Source: Steroidobacteraceae bacterium (GTDB lineage Bacteria; Pseudomonadota; Gammaproteobacteria; Steroidobacterales; Steroidobacteraceae). Taken from it: a DNA stretch of 42,488 nt. The translations under genes and the position numbers were made by a program. The DNA is taken from contig JAHCAN010000023.1 of NCBI GenBank assembly GCA_019634915.1, forward strand, positions 1 through 42,488, read 5' to 3'. Under the pieces are notes generated by a model. The model ran no database searches. It had not been told where the DNA came from and saw only the letters and a program-made list of their open reading frames with translations. Positions 22,107 through 31,828 of this stretch are shown here, piece by piece (position 1 is the stretch's first letter; each line of letters opens with the position of its first letter).

Positions 22107-25100
22107 ATGAACGATTCTCCGGCTCGGTTTCCGCGTGCCTGTCTGGGCCGATGGCTCGTCGCGATGCTCCTCGGTCTTGCGCCGGCCCTCTCGGCGCACG
22201 CGCAGGCGGTCGGCGAGACGGTCATCAATCCGCTGACCGGCGAGGAGGAAGTGATCGTCGAGCTGCTCGGCGACACGATGGTGCTGACCGAGCAGGGCAA
22301 TGCGATCGTCGTCGCCGAATACGAGATCGGCGACACTTTCGTCGATCCCGAGACCGCGGGCGTCACGCTCGAAGTCGTGGCGATTCACCTCAACGATGTG
22401 ACCGGGCTCGCCGACGGGATCACGGTATCCGACGGCGAGGACCCGCCGAATCTGCGCATCCTGTCATTCGTGCAGCCGTTCGACGTGAGCATGCCGCCCG
22501 GCACCGAAGACGGGCCCGGCGAACCGGCCGGCCCGGTGCCGGTGGTGGTGCCTCCGGGCAATTTTCCGTACGCCGATCCGCGCCGGGGCAGCAAGGGCGG
22601 CAAAGGCGGTGACGCGTACGGCGCGAAGATCTGCATCATCAAGTGCTGGACCGTCGGCACGTCGGCGAAGCAGGGCCACGCGGGCGGTACGCCCGATCCG
22701 ATCACCACGGTACTGAACGGCCCCGATCGCTACACCAATGCCGATCGCCTGCCCGGTGTGTGGGTGTCGAGCATCGGTGGCGACGGCGGCAACGGCGGCA
22801 GCGCGGTCGGCACCTTCTTCACGCTCGGCGGCAGCGCCGGCGGCGGCGGCAACGCGGGCAGCGTGACGGTCGCGAACAGCAACAATCTCGCGACCGGCGG
22901 CAATGACTCGCACGGCATATTCGCGCAGTCGATCGGCGGTGGCGGCGGCAACGGCGGCAACAGCGCATCGGGCTCGGCGTTCGCGGGCGTCGCGATCGGC
23001 GGCACCGGCGGAAGCGGCGGCACCGGCAGCACGGTCACCGTCAATTCGAGCGATCGCACGGTGATCGTCGGTGGCACGCCGGTCGCGGTCACGCCGCTGA
23101 TCGAGACCGCAGGCGATCGCGCGAAGGGCATCTTCGCGCAGTCGGTCGGTGGCGGCGGTGGCAACGGCGGCTTCGCCGCACAGGTGACCGCGGGTTACTC
23201 GGCGAGCGTGTCGGTCGCGGTCGGCGGCTCGGGCGGCGGCGGCGGCAATGCCGGCGCCGTCAATCTGAACGGCGATACGACGATCCGGACCGCGGGCGTC
23301 GACTCCGACGGCATCCTCGCGCAGAGCGTCGGCGGCAGCGGCGGCAACGGCGGCTTCGCGCTGTCATTCTCCGCCGCGGCGGGCGAGACGGTGGGCATCG
23401 CGCTCGGCGTCGGTGTGGCGGGCGGTGGCGGCGCCGGCGGCAATGTCAATCTCGATGCCGGTGGTCACATTTCGACGACAGGTGACCAGGCCGAGGGCCT
23501 GATCGCGCAGTCGATCGGCGGCGGCGGCGGCACCGGTGGATTCTCGGTGACGATCGCGGCGGCCGGCGGCGGCGTCGGCGCGGGTTCGGCGTCGGTCGGT
23601 GTGGGCGGCGGTGGCGGCGATGGCGGCAACGCCGGCAACGTCAATGCGAATTACGCAGGCGATGTGCGGACCGCGGGCGAGGACGCGAACGCCGTGCTCA
23701 TTCAGGCGGTCGGCGGCGGCGGCGGCAATGGTGGCTTCAGCGTATCCGGTTCCGTGTCGGGCGCGGGCGGCGGCAGCGCGGCGGTCGCGGTTGGTGTCGG
23801 CGGCAGCGGTGGCGGCGGCGGCGAGGGCGGCAACGTCACGACGCACATCACCGGCGACATCGGCACGACGGGCGCGCGCTCCGGCGGCCTCGTTGCGCAA
23901 TCGATCGGCGGACGCGGCGGCAACGGCGGCTTCAACGTCTCGGGCTCGATCACCGGCTCGGGCGGCACGAGCGGCGCCGCGTCGGTCGGTGTCGGCGGCG
24001 CGGGCGGCGGCGCGGGCAATGGTCATACGGTCAATGCGACGCTCACCGGCGATGCGACCACGCTCGGCGACGACGCCGACGCGGTGCTCGCGCAGAGCGT
24101 CGGCGGTGGCGGCGGCAACGGCGCCTTCAATGTCGCGGGCAGCATCGGCATCGGCTCGGGCGGTGCGTTCGGCGTATCGGTCGGTGTCGGTGGCGCGGGC
24201 GGCGGCGGTGGTGACGGCGGCAACGTGAATGCCACCGTGAACGGCAACATCGGCACGGCGGGCGATCGCTCGAATGCGTTCATCGCCCAGAGCCTTGGCG
24301 GTGGCGGCGGCAACGGCGGCTTCAATGTCGCCGGCGCGATCAGCGCCTCCGGCGGTCCGGGTGGCGCGATCTCGGTCGGCGTCGGCGGTTCCGGCGGTGG
24401 CGGCGGCGACGCCGGCACCGTCGATGCGCGGCTCACCGGTGACGTAGCGACCTACGGCCGGGATGCCGGCGCGATCATCGCGCAGAGCCTCGGCGGCGGT
24501 GGCGGCAACGGCGGCCTCAATGTCTCGGGCGCGATCTCGGGCTCGTCGGCCGGGGGCGGCACCATTTCGGTCGGCGTCGGCGGTGCCGGCGGCACGGGTG
24601 GCGACGCCGGGCTCACGCGGCTCGCGACCACCGGCAACGTCTACACCGCCGGTGACGGCGCCGCGGGTGTGCTCGCGCAGAGCGTCGACGGCGGCGGCGG
24701 CAATGGTGGCATCAATGTCGCGGCCGGCATCGCGGTATCGGGCGGGGCGAGCGGCGCGATCACCGTCGGCGTCGGCGGCTCGGGCGGTGGCGGGGGCCAC
24801 AGCGGCGCGGTGATCGCGAGCGTCACCGGCGACGTCGACACCGACGGCGACGGCGCGAACGGCATCACCGCGCAGTCGATCGGTGGTGGTGGTGGCAACG
24901 GCGGCATCAATGTCTCGGGCTCGGTCGCGGCGGCCGCGGAAGGTGCGATGACGATCGGCGTCGGCATCGGCGGCGCGGGCGGTGGCGGCGGCGATGCCGG
25001 CGCGGTCAGCGCGGCTGTGACCGGCAACACGACCACGCGCGGCGACGGTTCGCATGCGATCGTCGCGCAGAGCGTCGGCGGCGGGGCGGCAACGGCGCGA

Positions 25101-25298
25101 TCAACGTCACCGGCAATCTCACCGGCGCGAAGTCCGGCGCGGGCGGCGTCGCCGTCGGCATCGGCGGCTTCGGTGGCGGCGGCGGTGACGCGGGCGCGGT
25201 CGTCGCGACGATCACCGGCGATACTGCGACCGCGGGCGATGAGGCCTATGGCGCGATGCTGCAGAGCCTCGGCGGCGGCGGCGGCAACGGCGGGCTGA
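22107..25298 (+). CDS. Giant glycine-rich autotransporter, N-terminal part up to the frameshift
   Basis: The ATG at 22107 starts a signal peptide (MNDSPARFPRACLGRWLVAM, then LLGLAPALSAHA) and a 150-residue N-terminal region rich in acidic and beta-forming residues. A CIIKC pair sits inside a KGGKGGDAYGAK stretch (near residues 170-190). The passenger repeats then begin: twelve units of about 60-66 residues, each with an AQS-[IVL]-GGGGGNGG loop, a V-rich strand pair, a VGVGG-x-GGGGG loop and a V-x-G-x-(T/A)-T-x-G turn. The frame is correct to about 25084; the remaining 70 residues to 25298 are out-of-frame read-through of the next repeats (Arg/Ala/Ser-rich). The real gene continues in the frame of the following entry, giving about 3,240 residues in total. 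Confidence 0.85.
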   Translation: MNDSPARFPRACLGRWLVAMLLGLAPALSAHAQAVGETVINPLTGEEEVIVELLGDTMVLTEQGNAIVVAEYEIGDTFVDPETAGVTLEVVAIHLNDVTGLADGITVSDGEDPPNLRILSFVQPFDVSMPPGTEDGPGEPAGPVPVVVPPGNFPYADPRRGSKGGKGGDAYGAKICIIKCWTVGTSAKQGHAGGTPDPITTVLNGPDRYTNADRLPGVWVSSIGGDGGNGGSAVGTFFTLGGSAGGGGNAGSVTVANSNNLATGGNDSHGIFAQSIGGGGGNGGNSASGSAFAGVAIGGTGGSGGTGSTVTVNSSDRTVIVGGTPVAVTPLIETAGDRAKGIFAQSVGGGGGNGGFAAQVTAGYSASVSVAVGGSGGGGGNAGAVNLNGDTTIRTAGVDSDGILAQSVGGSGGNGGFALSFSAAAGETVGIALGVGVAGGGGAGGNVNLDAGGHISTTGDQAEGLIAQSIGGGGGTGGFSVTIAAAGGGVGAGSASVGVGGGGGDGGNAGNVNANYAGDVRTAGEDANAVLIQAVGGGGGNGGFSVSGSVSGAGGGSAAVAVGVGGSGGGGGEGGNVTTHITGDIGTTGARSGGLVAQSIGGRGGNGGFNVSGSITGSGGTSGAASVGVGGAGGGAGNGHTVNATLTGDATTLGDDADAVLAQSVGGGGGNGAFNVAGSIGIGSGGAFGVSVGVGGAGGGGGDGGNVNATVNGNIGTAGDRSNAFIAQSLGGGGGNGGFNVAGAISASGGPGGAISVGVGGSGGGGGDAGTVDARLTGDVATYGRDAGAIIAQSLGGGGGNGGLNVSGAISGSSAGGGTISVGVGGAGGTGGDAGLTRLATTGNVYTAGDGAAGVLAQSVDGGGGNGGINVAAGIAVSGGASGAITVGVGGSGGGGGHSGAVIASVTGDVDTDGDGANGITAQSIGGGGGNGGINVSGSVAAAAEGAMTIGVGIGGAGGGGGDAGAVSAAVTGNTTTRGDGSHAIVAQSVGGGAATARSTSPAISPARSPARAASPSASAASVAAAVTRARSSRRSPAILRPRAMRPMARCCRASAAAAATAG

Positions 25299-28200
25299 AC
25301 GTCTCGGGCGCGATCAGCGTCTCGAAGGACGCCTCCGGCGCCGTGGCGGTCGGCATTGGCGGCTTCGGCGGCGGTGGCGGCGACGCGGCGGCCGTGACCG
25401 GCACGGTATCGGGCAGCATGCAGACGCTGGGCGTCAAGTCGACCGGCGTGCTTGCGCAGAGCGTCGGCGGTGGTGGCGGCAACGGCGGTCTCAATGTGTC
25501 GGGCTCGCTCGGCATCGCGCAGAACACCGGTATTGCGGCGTCGGCCGGCGTCGGCGGCTTTGGTGGCGGCGGCGGCGATGCCGGCGCGGTCACGCTGGTG
25601 CGTGATGGCGCGACCGCGACCAGTGGCGCGGATTCGACTGCGATCCTTGCGCAGTCGATCGGCGGCGGTGGCGGCAACGGCGGCCTCAATGTCGCGGGTG
25701 CGATCTCGGGCACCAGTAACGGCAACGCATTCTCCGCGGCGCTCGGTCTCGGCGGCTTCGGCGGCGGCGGCGGCAACGCCGGTGATGTCGACGTCAGCGT
25801 AACGGGCGACGTGCACGCGACCGGCGTTGCGGTCGATCACTATGTGACCGAGGACGGCATCGAGCGGCGCGTCCGCGACGGCGGCTCGAGCGGCATTCTC
25901 GCGCAGTCGATCGGTGGCTCGGGCGGCAACGGCGGTCTCAACGTCAGCGGCGGCATCGCGATCGCCTCGCCGGGCTCGGGCCAGTCGAATGCGCTGACGC
26001 TCGGCGTCGGTGGCTTCGGCGGTTCGGGTGGCGATGCGGGCAATGTCGCGCTCGACGTCGATGCCGGCAGCGTGCGCTCGGCCGGCGATCAGCGTTTCGC
26101 GATCGGCGCGCAGTCGATCGGCGGCGGCGGCGGCAACGGCGGCATCAATGTCTCGGGTGGCGTCGTGATGGACGGGCAGCTGACCGCGGGCGTCGGCGGT
26201 TTCGGTGGTGCCGGTGGCATCGGCGGTGACGTCGACGCGAGCGCGACGACCGACATCGCGGCTTCAGGCGCGGGTGCGATCGGCTTTCTCGCGCAGTCGA
26301 TCGGCGGCGGTGGCGGCAACGGCGCATTGAACGTCAGCGGCGGCCTGCAGGGCGACCAGCAGTCGTCGACGCTGACGCTCGTGTTCGGGCTCGGCGGCTT
26401 CGGCGGCGCCGGCAACGTCAGCGGCCGCGTCGATGCCACGCAACGCGGCGTGATCGACGTCGACGGCGCGCGTTCGATCGGCGTGCTCGCGCAGAGCGTC
26501 GCGGGCGGCGGTGGCAGCGGCGGCTTGAACGTCGCGGGCAATCTCGCGCTCGGCAAGGGTTATGCGGCGGCGATCGGCATCGGTGGCAACGGTGGTGCCG
26601 GCGCGGACGCGGGCGACGTGAGCCTCGTCAGCGACGGCGCGATTCGCGTCGATGGCCGCGAGGCGACCGTCGACGATGCGGCGAGCGACGAGGATCGCGC
26701 GACGCTCGACCGGCTCGAGCGCGCCAACGGCATCCTCGTGCAATCGATCGGTGGCGGCGGTGGTGCAGGCGGCCTGAACGTCGCGGGCGTGCTGTCGCCG
26801 TCCGGCAGCCCGCTCGTCGCCGGTGTCGGCGGCAGTGGTGCGGGTGGCGGCGACGGCGGCGCGGTGCGCGTCGAGCGCGGCCTCAATGAGGCGAGTGTGC
26901 TGCTGACGCTCGGCAACGGCGCGAACGCGCTGACCGCGCAGTCGATCGGTGGCGGCGGCGGCGATGCCGGCATGAATTTCGTCGTCGAGGCCGCAGGCCT
27001 TACGTCCGGTTCGGGCAGCAACAACCAGGAAGTGCGGCTGACGATCGGCGGTGCCGGCGGCGACCCGGGCCACGGCGGCACGGTCGACGTGGTGCACGTC
27101 GGCGACATCGGCACCGACGGCCGCGGCAGCGACGGCCTGCTCGCACAGTCGGTCGGCGGCGGCGGCGGCAACGCGAACATCAATTTCGGCAAGGGCCTGA
27201 ACCGCAACGTCTCGGGCTTCAATCTGACCGTGGGCGGCGCGCCCGGCGATGGCGGCAACGGCGGCGCGGTCAGCGTCGATCACAGCGGCAACATCGCGAC
27301 CGCGGGCGACGATGCGACGGCGATCTTCGCGCAGTCGGTCGGTGGCGGCGGCGGCAATGCCGAGGTCGACAGCGAGCTGCCGGGTTATTTCCTGACGGCC
27401 GGCGAGATCGCGGCCGACGTGCTGTCCGATGACGAGAAATCGCATACCGTCGACCTGACGCTCGGGCGCGCCGGCGGTACCGGCGGCACCGGCGGCGATG
27501 TGACCGTGGCCGCGGAGGGCGCGATCGAAACGCTCGGCGGGCGTTCGGTCGGCATCCGCGCGCAGAGCGTCGGCAATGGCGGTGGCGTCAGCGGCACGAG
27601 CTCGCTCGAGTACGCGGGCAAGGCCGACGTGTCGCTGCAGATCGGGCTCGAAGGCGGCGTCGGCGGGCGTGCCGGCAACGTCGCGGTGACGGCCGCCGGA
27701 TCGATTTCGACCTTCGGCGCTGCGGCCCACGCGATCCACGCGCAGAGCGTCGGCGGCGGCGGCGGTGTAGGAGGCGCGGTCACGAGTTCGCTGTACCAGA
27801 CCGGCACGACGATCACCGGCGCGGTCGGTGGCACCGGCGGTACCGGCGGGGTTGCCGGCGCGGTCGAGGTGACGAGTGTCGCCGACCTCGTGACGCGCGG
27901 CGACGGCGCGCACGGCATCCATGCGCAGTCGATCGGCGGCGGCGGCGGTGACGGCGGCTACGCCGGCGTGACCGAAGACGATGCCTACGCGGGTGCGGTC
28001 GACCTGATCAAGGACACGCTTTCCGGTGGTGGCGACGAAGCGGCGACGACGGTCAGCGCGCTGGTCGGCGGCGCGGGCGGAACCGGCGCCACGGGCGCTG
28101 CCGTGAGCGTCGACAACGGCGGCACGATCGTCACGCTCGGCCGTGGCGCGCATGCGGTCAACGCGCAGTCGATCGGCGGTGGTGGCGGCACCGGCGGCAT

Positions 28201-30110
28201 GGTGATGCACGGTGCGATCGCCGGCGGCACCAGCAGCAACTCGCTCGCGGTCAATATCGGCGGTGCGGGCGGTGACGGCAGCACCGGCGGCGACGTGACG
28301 ATCCGGAACGTTGGCGCGATCGCGACCGCGGGTGACGAGTCGGTGGGATTGCGCGCGCAGAGCGTCGGCGGCGGTGGTGGCGATGCCGGATTGCTCGCGA
28401 GCCTCAGCATCTCGCCGATAGGTGCATCCTCGCCGTCGAACTCTCTGGTGGTCAACGTCGGCGGCAACGGCGGTACCGGCGGCGCGGGCGGCGACGTCGC
28501 GGTCACGAACGCGGCCGGCGGCGACATCCTGACGACCGGTACGGCCGCGCACGGCGTGTTCGCGCAGAGCCTCGGCGGCGGTGGCGGCAACGGCAGTTCC
28601 GTCGTCGCGCTCAATGTCGGCACGACGGAGGGCAGCGTGCTCGTCGGCGTGAACGTCGGCGGGCAAGGCGGCAGCGGCGGTCACGCGGGCGCCGTGGGCG
28701 TCACGAACGACGGGCACATCGAGACCCGCGGCGACGGCGCGCACGGCGTGTTCGCGCAGTCGATCGGCGGTGGTGGCGGCAACGGCGGGCTGGTGATCGC
28801 CGCGAACGCGGTACTCGCGGCACCCGGCTCGACGGTTTCGCCGCTCGTCACGGTGGGCGGCGAGGGCGGTGACGGCAACGGCGCCGGCGACGTCACGGTC
28901 ACGAACCGCGGCACGATCGTCACGCGCGGCGCCGACGCCCACGGCATCCTCGCGCAGTCGATCGGCGGCGGCGGCGGCAGCTACGGCTTGAATCTCGATG
29001 TGCGCGACGCGGCGACCGCGGCCGACGACCTCGTGCGCGTCGAGGGTCGGCTCGGCGGGCAGCGCGGCCGCGACAACGCCGGTGGCCACATCGACAGTGC
29101 GCACGATGGCGATCTCGTCACCGAGGGTGCGAACACGCCGGGCCTGATGATGCAGTCGATCGGCGGTGGTGGCGGGCGCGCGAGCGTGCATGTGCGCTCC
29201 GAAAGCGGCGTGTTCGGCGCTTCGTCGTTCACGCTCGGTGGCACGGACGGCAGCAACGAGGCGGGCCTTGGCATCACGCACGCACAGTCGGGCTCGATCG
29301 CGACGGCCGGCGCCGCCTCGCACGGCGCGCTGCTGCAGTCGATCGGCGGCGGCGGCGGCGTGCTCTCTTTCATCATCGAGGACGGGTCCGCGTCCACCGC
29401 GCCGGTGACAACGTCTGCCAGGCCGGCGACGGCGCAGGCGATCGTCGCAGCCGCCGCCGCGGCGAATGCACCGGTCACGGTCGCGCTCGGCGGCGACGGC
29501 GGCAACGGGCTCGATGGCGGCGACGTGCAGCTCGGCCTTGCCGGCGATGTCGCGACCCATGGCGACAGTGCGGTCGGACTCATCTTCCAGGCGATCGGCG
29601 CCGGCGGCGGCGTCGCGAGCGTGCTCGGCACGGCGACGCTCGACGTGACGCTCGGCGCCACGGGCGGCGCGAGTGGCGATGGCGGTGCGCTCGACGTGAC
29701 CGCGACCGGCAACGTGACGACAGGCGGGCGGCGCGCGCACGGCGTGCTGCTGCAGTCGATCGGCGGCGGTGGCGGCGTCGTGTTCACCGATCTCGATGCT
29801 CCCGTCGTACAGGTCTCGGCCGACAATGTCGGCGACGGCGGCTCGATCCATTACGCGCAGGTCGGCGACATCGTCACGCAGGGCGAGGGCGCCCATGGCC
29901 TGATCGCACAGAGCCTCGGCGGCGGCGGCGGTTTCGTCGACGGCGCGTTCGCCGGCAGCGCCGGCGGCGATGGAGCGGGCGGCGCGATTGCGCTCGCGAT
30001 CGACGGCAACCTGGCCGCGTCCGGTGCGGGGTCGACGGCGCTCTATGCGCAGAGCGCTGGCCGCGACGGTGGCGGCAACATCGAGGCGTCGCTCAGCGCC
30101 GGCCACCAGA
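22752..30110 (+). repeat. Tandem glycine-codon repeat array encoding 37 passenger units
   Basis: The sequence repeats a block whose core is GCGCAG-(T/A)(C/G)-(GAT/GTC/CTT)-GGCGG... encoding AQS-[IVL]-GGGGGNGG. I count 37 copies by eye from protein reading, twelve before and 25 after the frameshift. Spacing is about 190-200 bases in the first two thirds (about 65 residues) and more variable later. The central copies (roughly 23900-26500) are the most alike and read (L/I/F)NV-(S/A)G after the loop; copies toward the end lose this and become divergent. The similarity among central units makes recombination, copy-number change and assembly collapse plausible. Confidence 0.85.
25084..25085 (+). 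other. One-base deletion (frameshift) in the autotransporter gene
   Basis: In the twelfth repeat the expected GGC-GGC-GGN-GGC-GGC-AAC reads GGC-GGC-GG-GGC-GGC-AAC at 25077-25093, one base short. Upstream the frame is that of ATG 22107; downstream the intact repeat continues in the frame of 25085 through to the stop at 31828. Confidence 0.92.
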
Positions 30111-31828
30111 TCATCGGCGGCGAGAACGGCGTCGCGGTCGCGTTCGACGGCGGTGCGGTCAACCAGTTCGGCAATGCCGGCTCGGTGATGACGCTCTCCG
30201 GCATCGACGGCTTCGCGTTCACCGGCGGCGACGGCGGCGATTCGATCGTCAACGACGGCCTGGTGCTCGGCAACGTCACGCTCGGCGGCGGGGCGAACGC
30301 GTTCGCGAACCGCGCCGGCGGCACGTTCTACAGCGGCACGACGCTCGATCTCGGCGATGCCGGCAATCTCTTCACGAACGACGGCGTGCTCGCGCCGGGT
30401 GCGGCGGATCTCGCGCTCGTGACGCAACTCGGCGGCAGCTTCCGGCAGGGCGCTGACGCGCAGTCGATCTTCGAGCTCGACTTCGCGAGCGACACGATCG
30501 ACTCGCTGTTCGCGAGCGGCACCGCGACGCTGGACGGCGCGGTCGACGTCTCGCTGCTGAACGTGCACCGGATCCGCCCGGGCAGTCACGTGAAGACGCT
30601 GTATTCCGGCGCGGGCGGCCTGACGAACGAGGGCCTCACGCTCACGGCGCAGCCCTCGATCGTCATCGACTACCGGCTGCTGACCGACGCGACGACCGCC
30701 GCGCTCGGCTATGAGGTCGACTTCTCGCCCGACGGGCTCATCGGCAACCGCATCGCGATCGGCGACTATTTCAACCGCGTGCAGGAGGCCGGCAGCTCGC
30801 CGGCGCTCGCCGACACGATCACCGCGCTCGTGCTGACGACCGATCTCGGTGTGTACAGCAGCTACATGACGCAGCTCGGCCCCGAGTTCTATGCCGAGCA
30901 GCAGGCGCTGACGCTCGGCAGCGCGCAGCGCTTCTCGCGCGCGCTGCAGGCCTGCGGTGCGCCGCGGCTCGGCCGCTCGTCGGGCGACGACGCGGACTGC
31001 ATGTGGGCGCGCTTCGACGTCGACTCCTCGTCGCACGATTCGCGGGAGGGCTTTCCGGCAACCGAGCAGATCGCCCGGCGCTACTCGGTCGGTGCGCAGC
31101 GCGCGCTCGAGGGCGACTGGCTGGTCGGCTTCGGCATGAACATCGGGAACGACGGCTCGAAGGGCTACGACGGGCGCTGGGTGAGCGACTCGACGCTCGC
31201 GCAGCTCGGCGCGCTCGCGCGCCGCCGGATCGGCGCGAGCACGGCGGGCCTGCGCTTCACGGCTGGCTTCGCCGATCACGACGTGCGCCGCCGCCTCAAC
31301 GTCACCGGTCCGGTGACGGCCTCCGGCGAGCACGACCTGCGCTTCGCGACGCTGGTCGGCGACGTGTCGAACACGATCCAGTCGCAGGGCTTCAGCATCA
31401 CGCGCAGCCTCGACGTCGGCGCCTCGCTGCTCGAGGGCGATGCGATGAGCGAGCGCGGCGCCGGCGCGCAGGGCGTGACGCTCGAGCGCGCGAGCGGGCG
31501 GCACCTGTGGGTCGAGCCGTCGATCGCGTTCGGCTACGAGAAGGGCTTCGAGGGACGCCGGCTGCTGCGTCTCTACGCGCGCTTCGGCGTACTGCAATAC
31601 CTGATCGGCGGTGACACCGAAGTGCGCGCCGGCCTCACCGGCGCGCCGGCGGGCGTTGCGCCGATGCGCGTGATCTCCGATCTCGACCAGACGCACCTGA
31701 CGCTCGAAGGCGGGCTCGAGCTCGCGGCGCTCGATCGCTACACGCTCGGCCTGTCGTTCAGCGCGCAGGACTCGCAGTCGCGCGACAGCGGCACGGTGAC
31801 CGCGAGGGTGTCGGTGCCGATCAACTGA
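25256..31828 (+). CDS. Giant glycine-rich autotransporter, rest of passenger and beta-barrel
   Basis: This frame contains the remaining passenger and the translocator. As sequenced, the first start codon is ATG 25256, but the coding frame really joins the previous entry at 25085. Twenty-five further repeats run to about 30100. A transition region with a beta-strand autochaperone-like look follows (about 30100-30830: LGGGANAFANRAGGTFYSG, YDYRLL-like RLLTDATTAALGYEVDFSPD). The outer-membrane beta-barrel of about 290 residues starts near YSSYMTQLGPEFYAEQQ (30850) and contains alternating strands such as RYSVGAQRALEGDWLVGFGM and LRLYARFGVLQYLIGGD. A Cys pair (QACG...DADC) sits just before the barrel. 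The protein ends ARVSVPIN, lacking the usual terminal Phe or Trp. It overlaps the convergent znuB-like gene by 8 bases. Confidence 0.88.
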   Translation: MLQSLGGGGGNGGLNVSGAISVSKDASGAVAVGIGGFGGGGGDAAAVTGTVSGSMQTLGVKSTGVLAQSVGGGGGNGGLNVSGSLGIAQNTGIAASAGVGGFGGGGGDAGAVTLVRDGATATSGADSTAILAQSIGGGGGNGGLNVAGAISGTSNGNAFSAALGLGGFGGGGGNAGDVDVSVTGDVHATGVAVDHYVTEDGIERRVRDGGSSGILAQSIGGSGGNGGLNVSGGIAIASPGSGQSNALTLGVGGFGGSGGDAGNVALDVDAGSVRSAGDQRFAIGAQSIGGGGGNGGINVSGGVVMDGQLTAGVGGFGGAGGIGGDVDASATTDIAASGAGAIGFLAQSIGGGGGNGALNVSGGLQGDQQSSTLTLVFGLGGFGGAGNVSGRVDATQRGVIDVDGARSIGVLAQSVAGGGGSGGLNVAGNLALGKGYAAAIGIGGNGGAGADAGDVSLVSDGAIRVDGREATVDDAASDEDRATLDRLERANGILVQSIGGGGGAGGLNVAGVLSPSGSPLVAGVGGSGAGGGDGGAVRVERGLNEASVLLTLGNGANALTAQSIGGGGGDAGMNFVVEAAGLTSGSGSNNQEVRLTIGGAGGDPGHGGTVDVVHVGDIGTDGRGSDGLLAQSVGGGGGNANINFGKGLNRNVSGFNLTVGGAPGDGGNGGAVSVDHSGNIATAGDDATAIFAQSVGGGGGNAEVDSELPGYFLTAGEIAADVLSDDEKSHTVDLTLGRAGGTGGTGGDVTVAAEGAIETLGGRSVGIRAQSVGNGGGVSGTSSLEYAGKADVSLQIGLEGGVGGRAGNVAVTAAGSISTFGAAAHAIHAQSVGGGGGVGGAVTSSLYQTGTTITGAVGGTGGTGGVAGAVEVTSVADLVTRGDGAHGIHAQSIGGGGGDGGYAGVTEDDAYAGAVDLIKDTLSGGGDEAATTVSALVGGAGGTGATGAAVSVDNGGTIVTLGRGAHAVNAQSIGGGGGTGGMVMHGAIAGGTSSNSLAVNIGGAGGDGSTGGDVTIRNVGAIATAGDESVGLRAQSVGGGGGDAGLLASLSISPIGASSPSNSLVVNVGGNGGTGGAGGDVAVTNAAGGDILTTGTAAHGVFAQSLGGGGGNGSSVVALNVGTTEGSVLVGVNVGGQGGSGGHAGAVGVTNDGHIETRGDGAHGVFAQSIGGGGGNGGLVIAANAVLAAPGSTVSPLVTVGGEGGDGNGAGDVTVTNRGTIVTRGADAHGILAQSIGGGGGSYGLNLDVRDAATAADDLVRVEGRLGGQRGRDNAGGHIDSAHDGDLVTEGANTPGLMMQSIGGGGGRASVHVRSESGVFGASSFTLGGTDGSNEAGLGITHAQSGSIATAGAASHGALLQSIGGGGGVLSFIIEDGSASTAPVTTSARPATAQAIVAAAAAANAPVTVALGGDGGNGLDGGDVQLGLAGDVATHGDSAVGLIFQAIGAGGGVASVLGTATLDVTLGATGGASGDGGALDVTATGNVTTGGRRAHGVLLQSIGGGGGVVFTDLDAPVVQVSADNVGDGGSIHYAQVGDIVTQGEGAHGLIAQSLGGGGGFVDGAFAGSAGGDGAGGAIALAIDGNLAASGAGSTALYAQSAGRDGGGNIEASLSAGHQIIGGENGVAVAFDGGAVNQFGNAGSVMTLSGIDGFAFTGGDGGDSIVNDGLVLGNVTLGGGANAFANRAGGTFYSGTTLDLGDAGNLFTNDGVLAPGAADLALVTQLGGSFRQGADAQSIFELDFASDTIDSLFASGTATLDGAVDVSLLNVHRIRPGSHVKTLYSGAGGLTNEGLTLTAQPSIVIDYRLLTDATTAALGYEVDFSPDGLIGNRIAIGDYFNRVQEAGSSPALADTITALVLTTDLGVYSSYMTQLGPEFYAEQQALTLGSAQRFSRALQACGAPRLGRSSGDDADCMWARFDVDSSSHDSREGFPATEQIARRYSVGAQRALEGDWLVGFGMNIGNDGSKGYDGRWVSDSTLAQLGALARRRIGASTAGLRFTAGFADHDVRRRLNVTGPVTASGEHDLRFATLVGDVSNTIQSQGFSITRSLDVGASLLEGDAMSERGAGAQGVTLERASGRHLWVEPSIAFGYEKGFEGRRLLRLYARFGVLQYLIGGDTEVRAGLTGAPAGVAPMRVISDLDQTHLTLEGGLELAALDRYTLGLSFSAQDSQSRDSGTVTARVSVPIN

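Noticed and set aside
25077-25093. Classic homopolymer phase-variation tract
   Set aside because: The longest run at the site is only four G, too short for a typical slippage tract; repeat-mediated slippage or error is kept as an option instead.
22752-30110. RTX calcium-binding repeats
   Set aside because: The units lack the GGxGxDxUx nonapeptide register and repeat at about 65 residues; a C-terminal beta-barrel shows autotransporter, not type I, secretion.
22752-30110. CRISPR or satellite array
   Set aside because: The repetition follows the reading frame and codon positions of a protein; no constant 25-40 base repeats with unique spacers.
26264-31696. A very long minus-strand open frame opposite the autotransporter
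   Set aside because: It is Arg/Ala/Asp-rich with no domain pattern and mirrors the glycine-codon repeats; GC-rich repeat DNA rarely has stop codons on the opposite strand.
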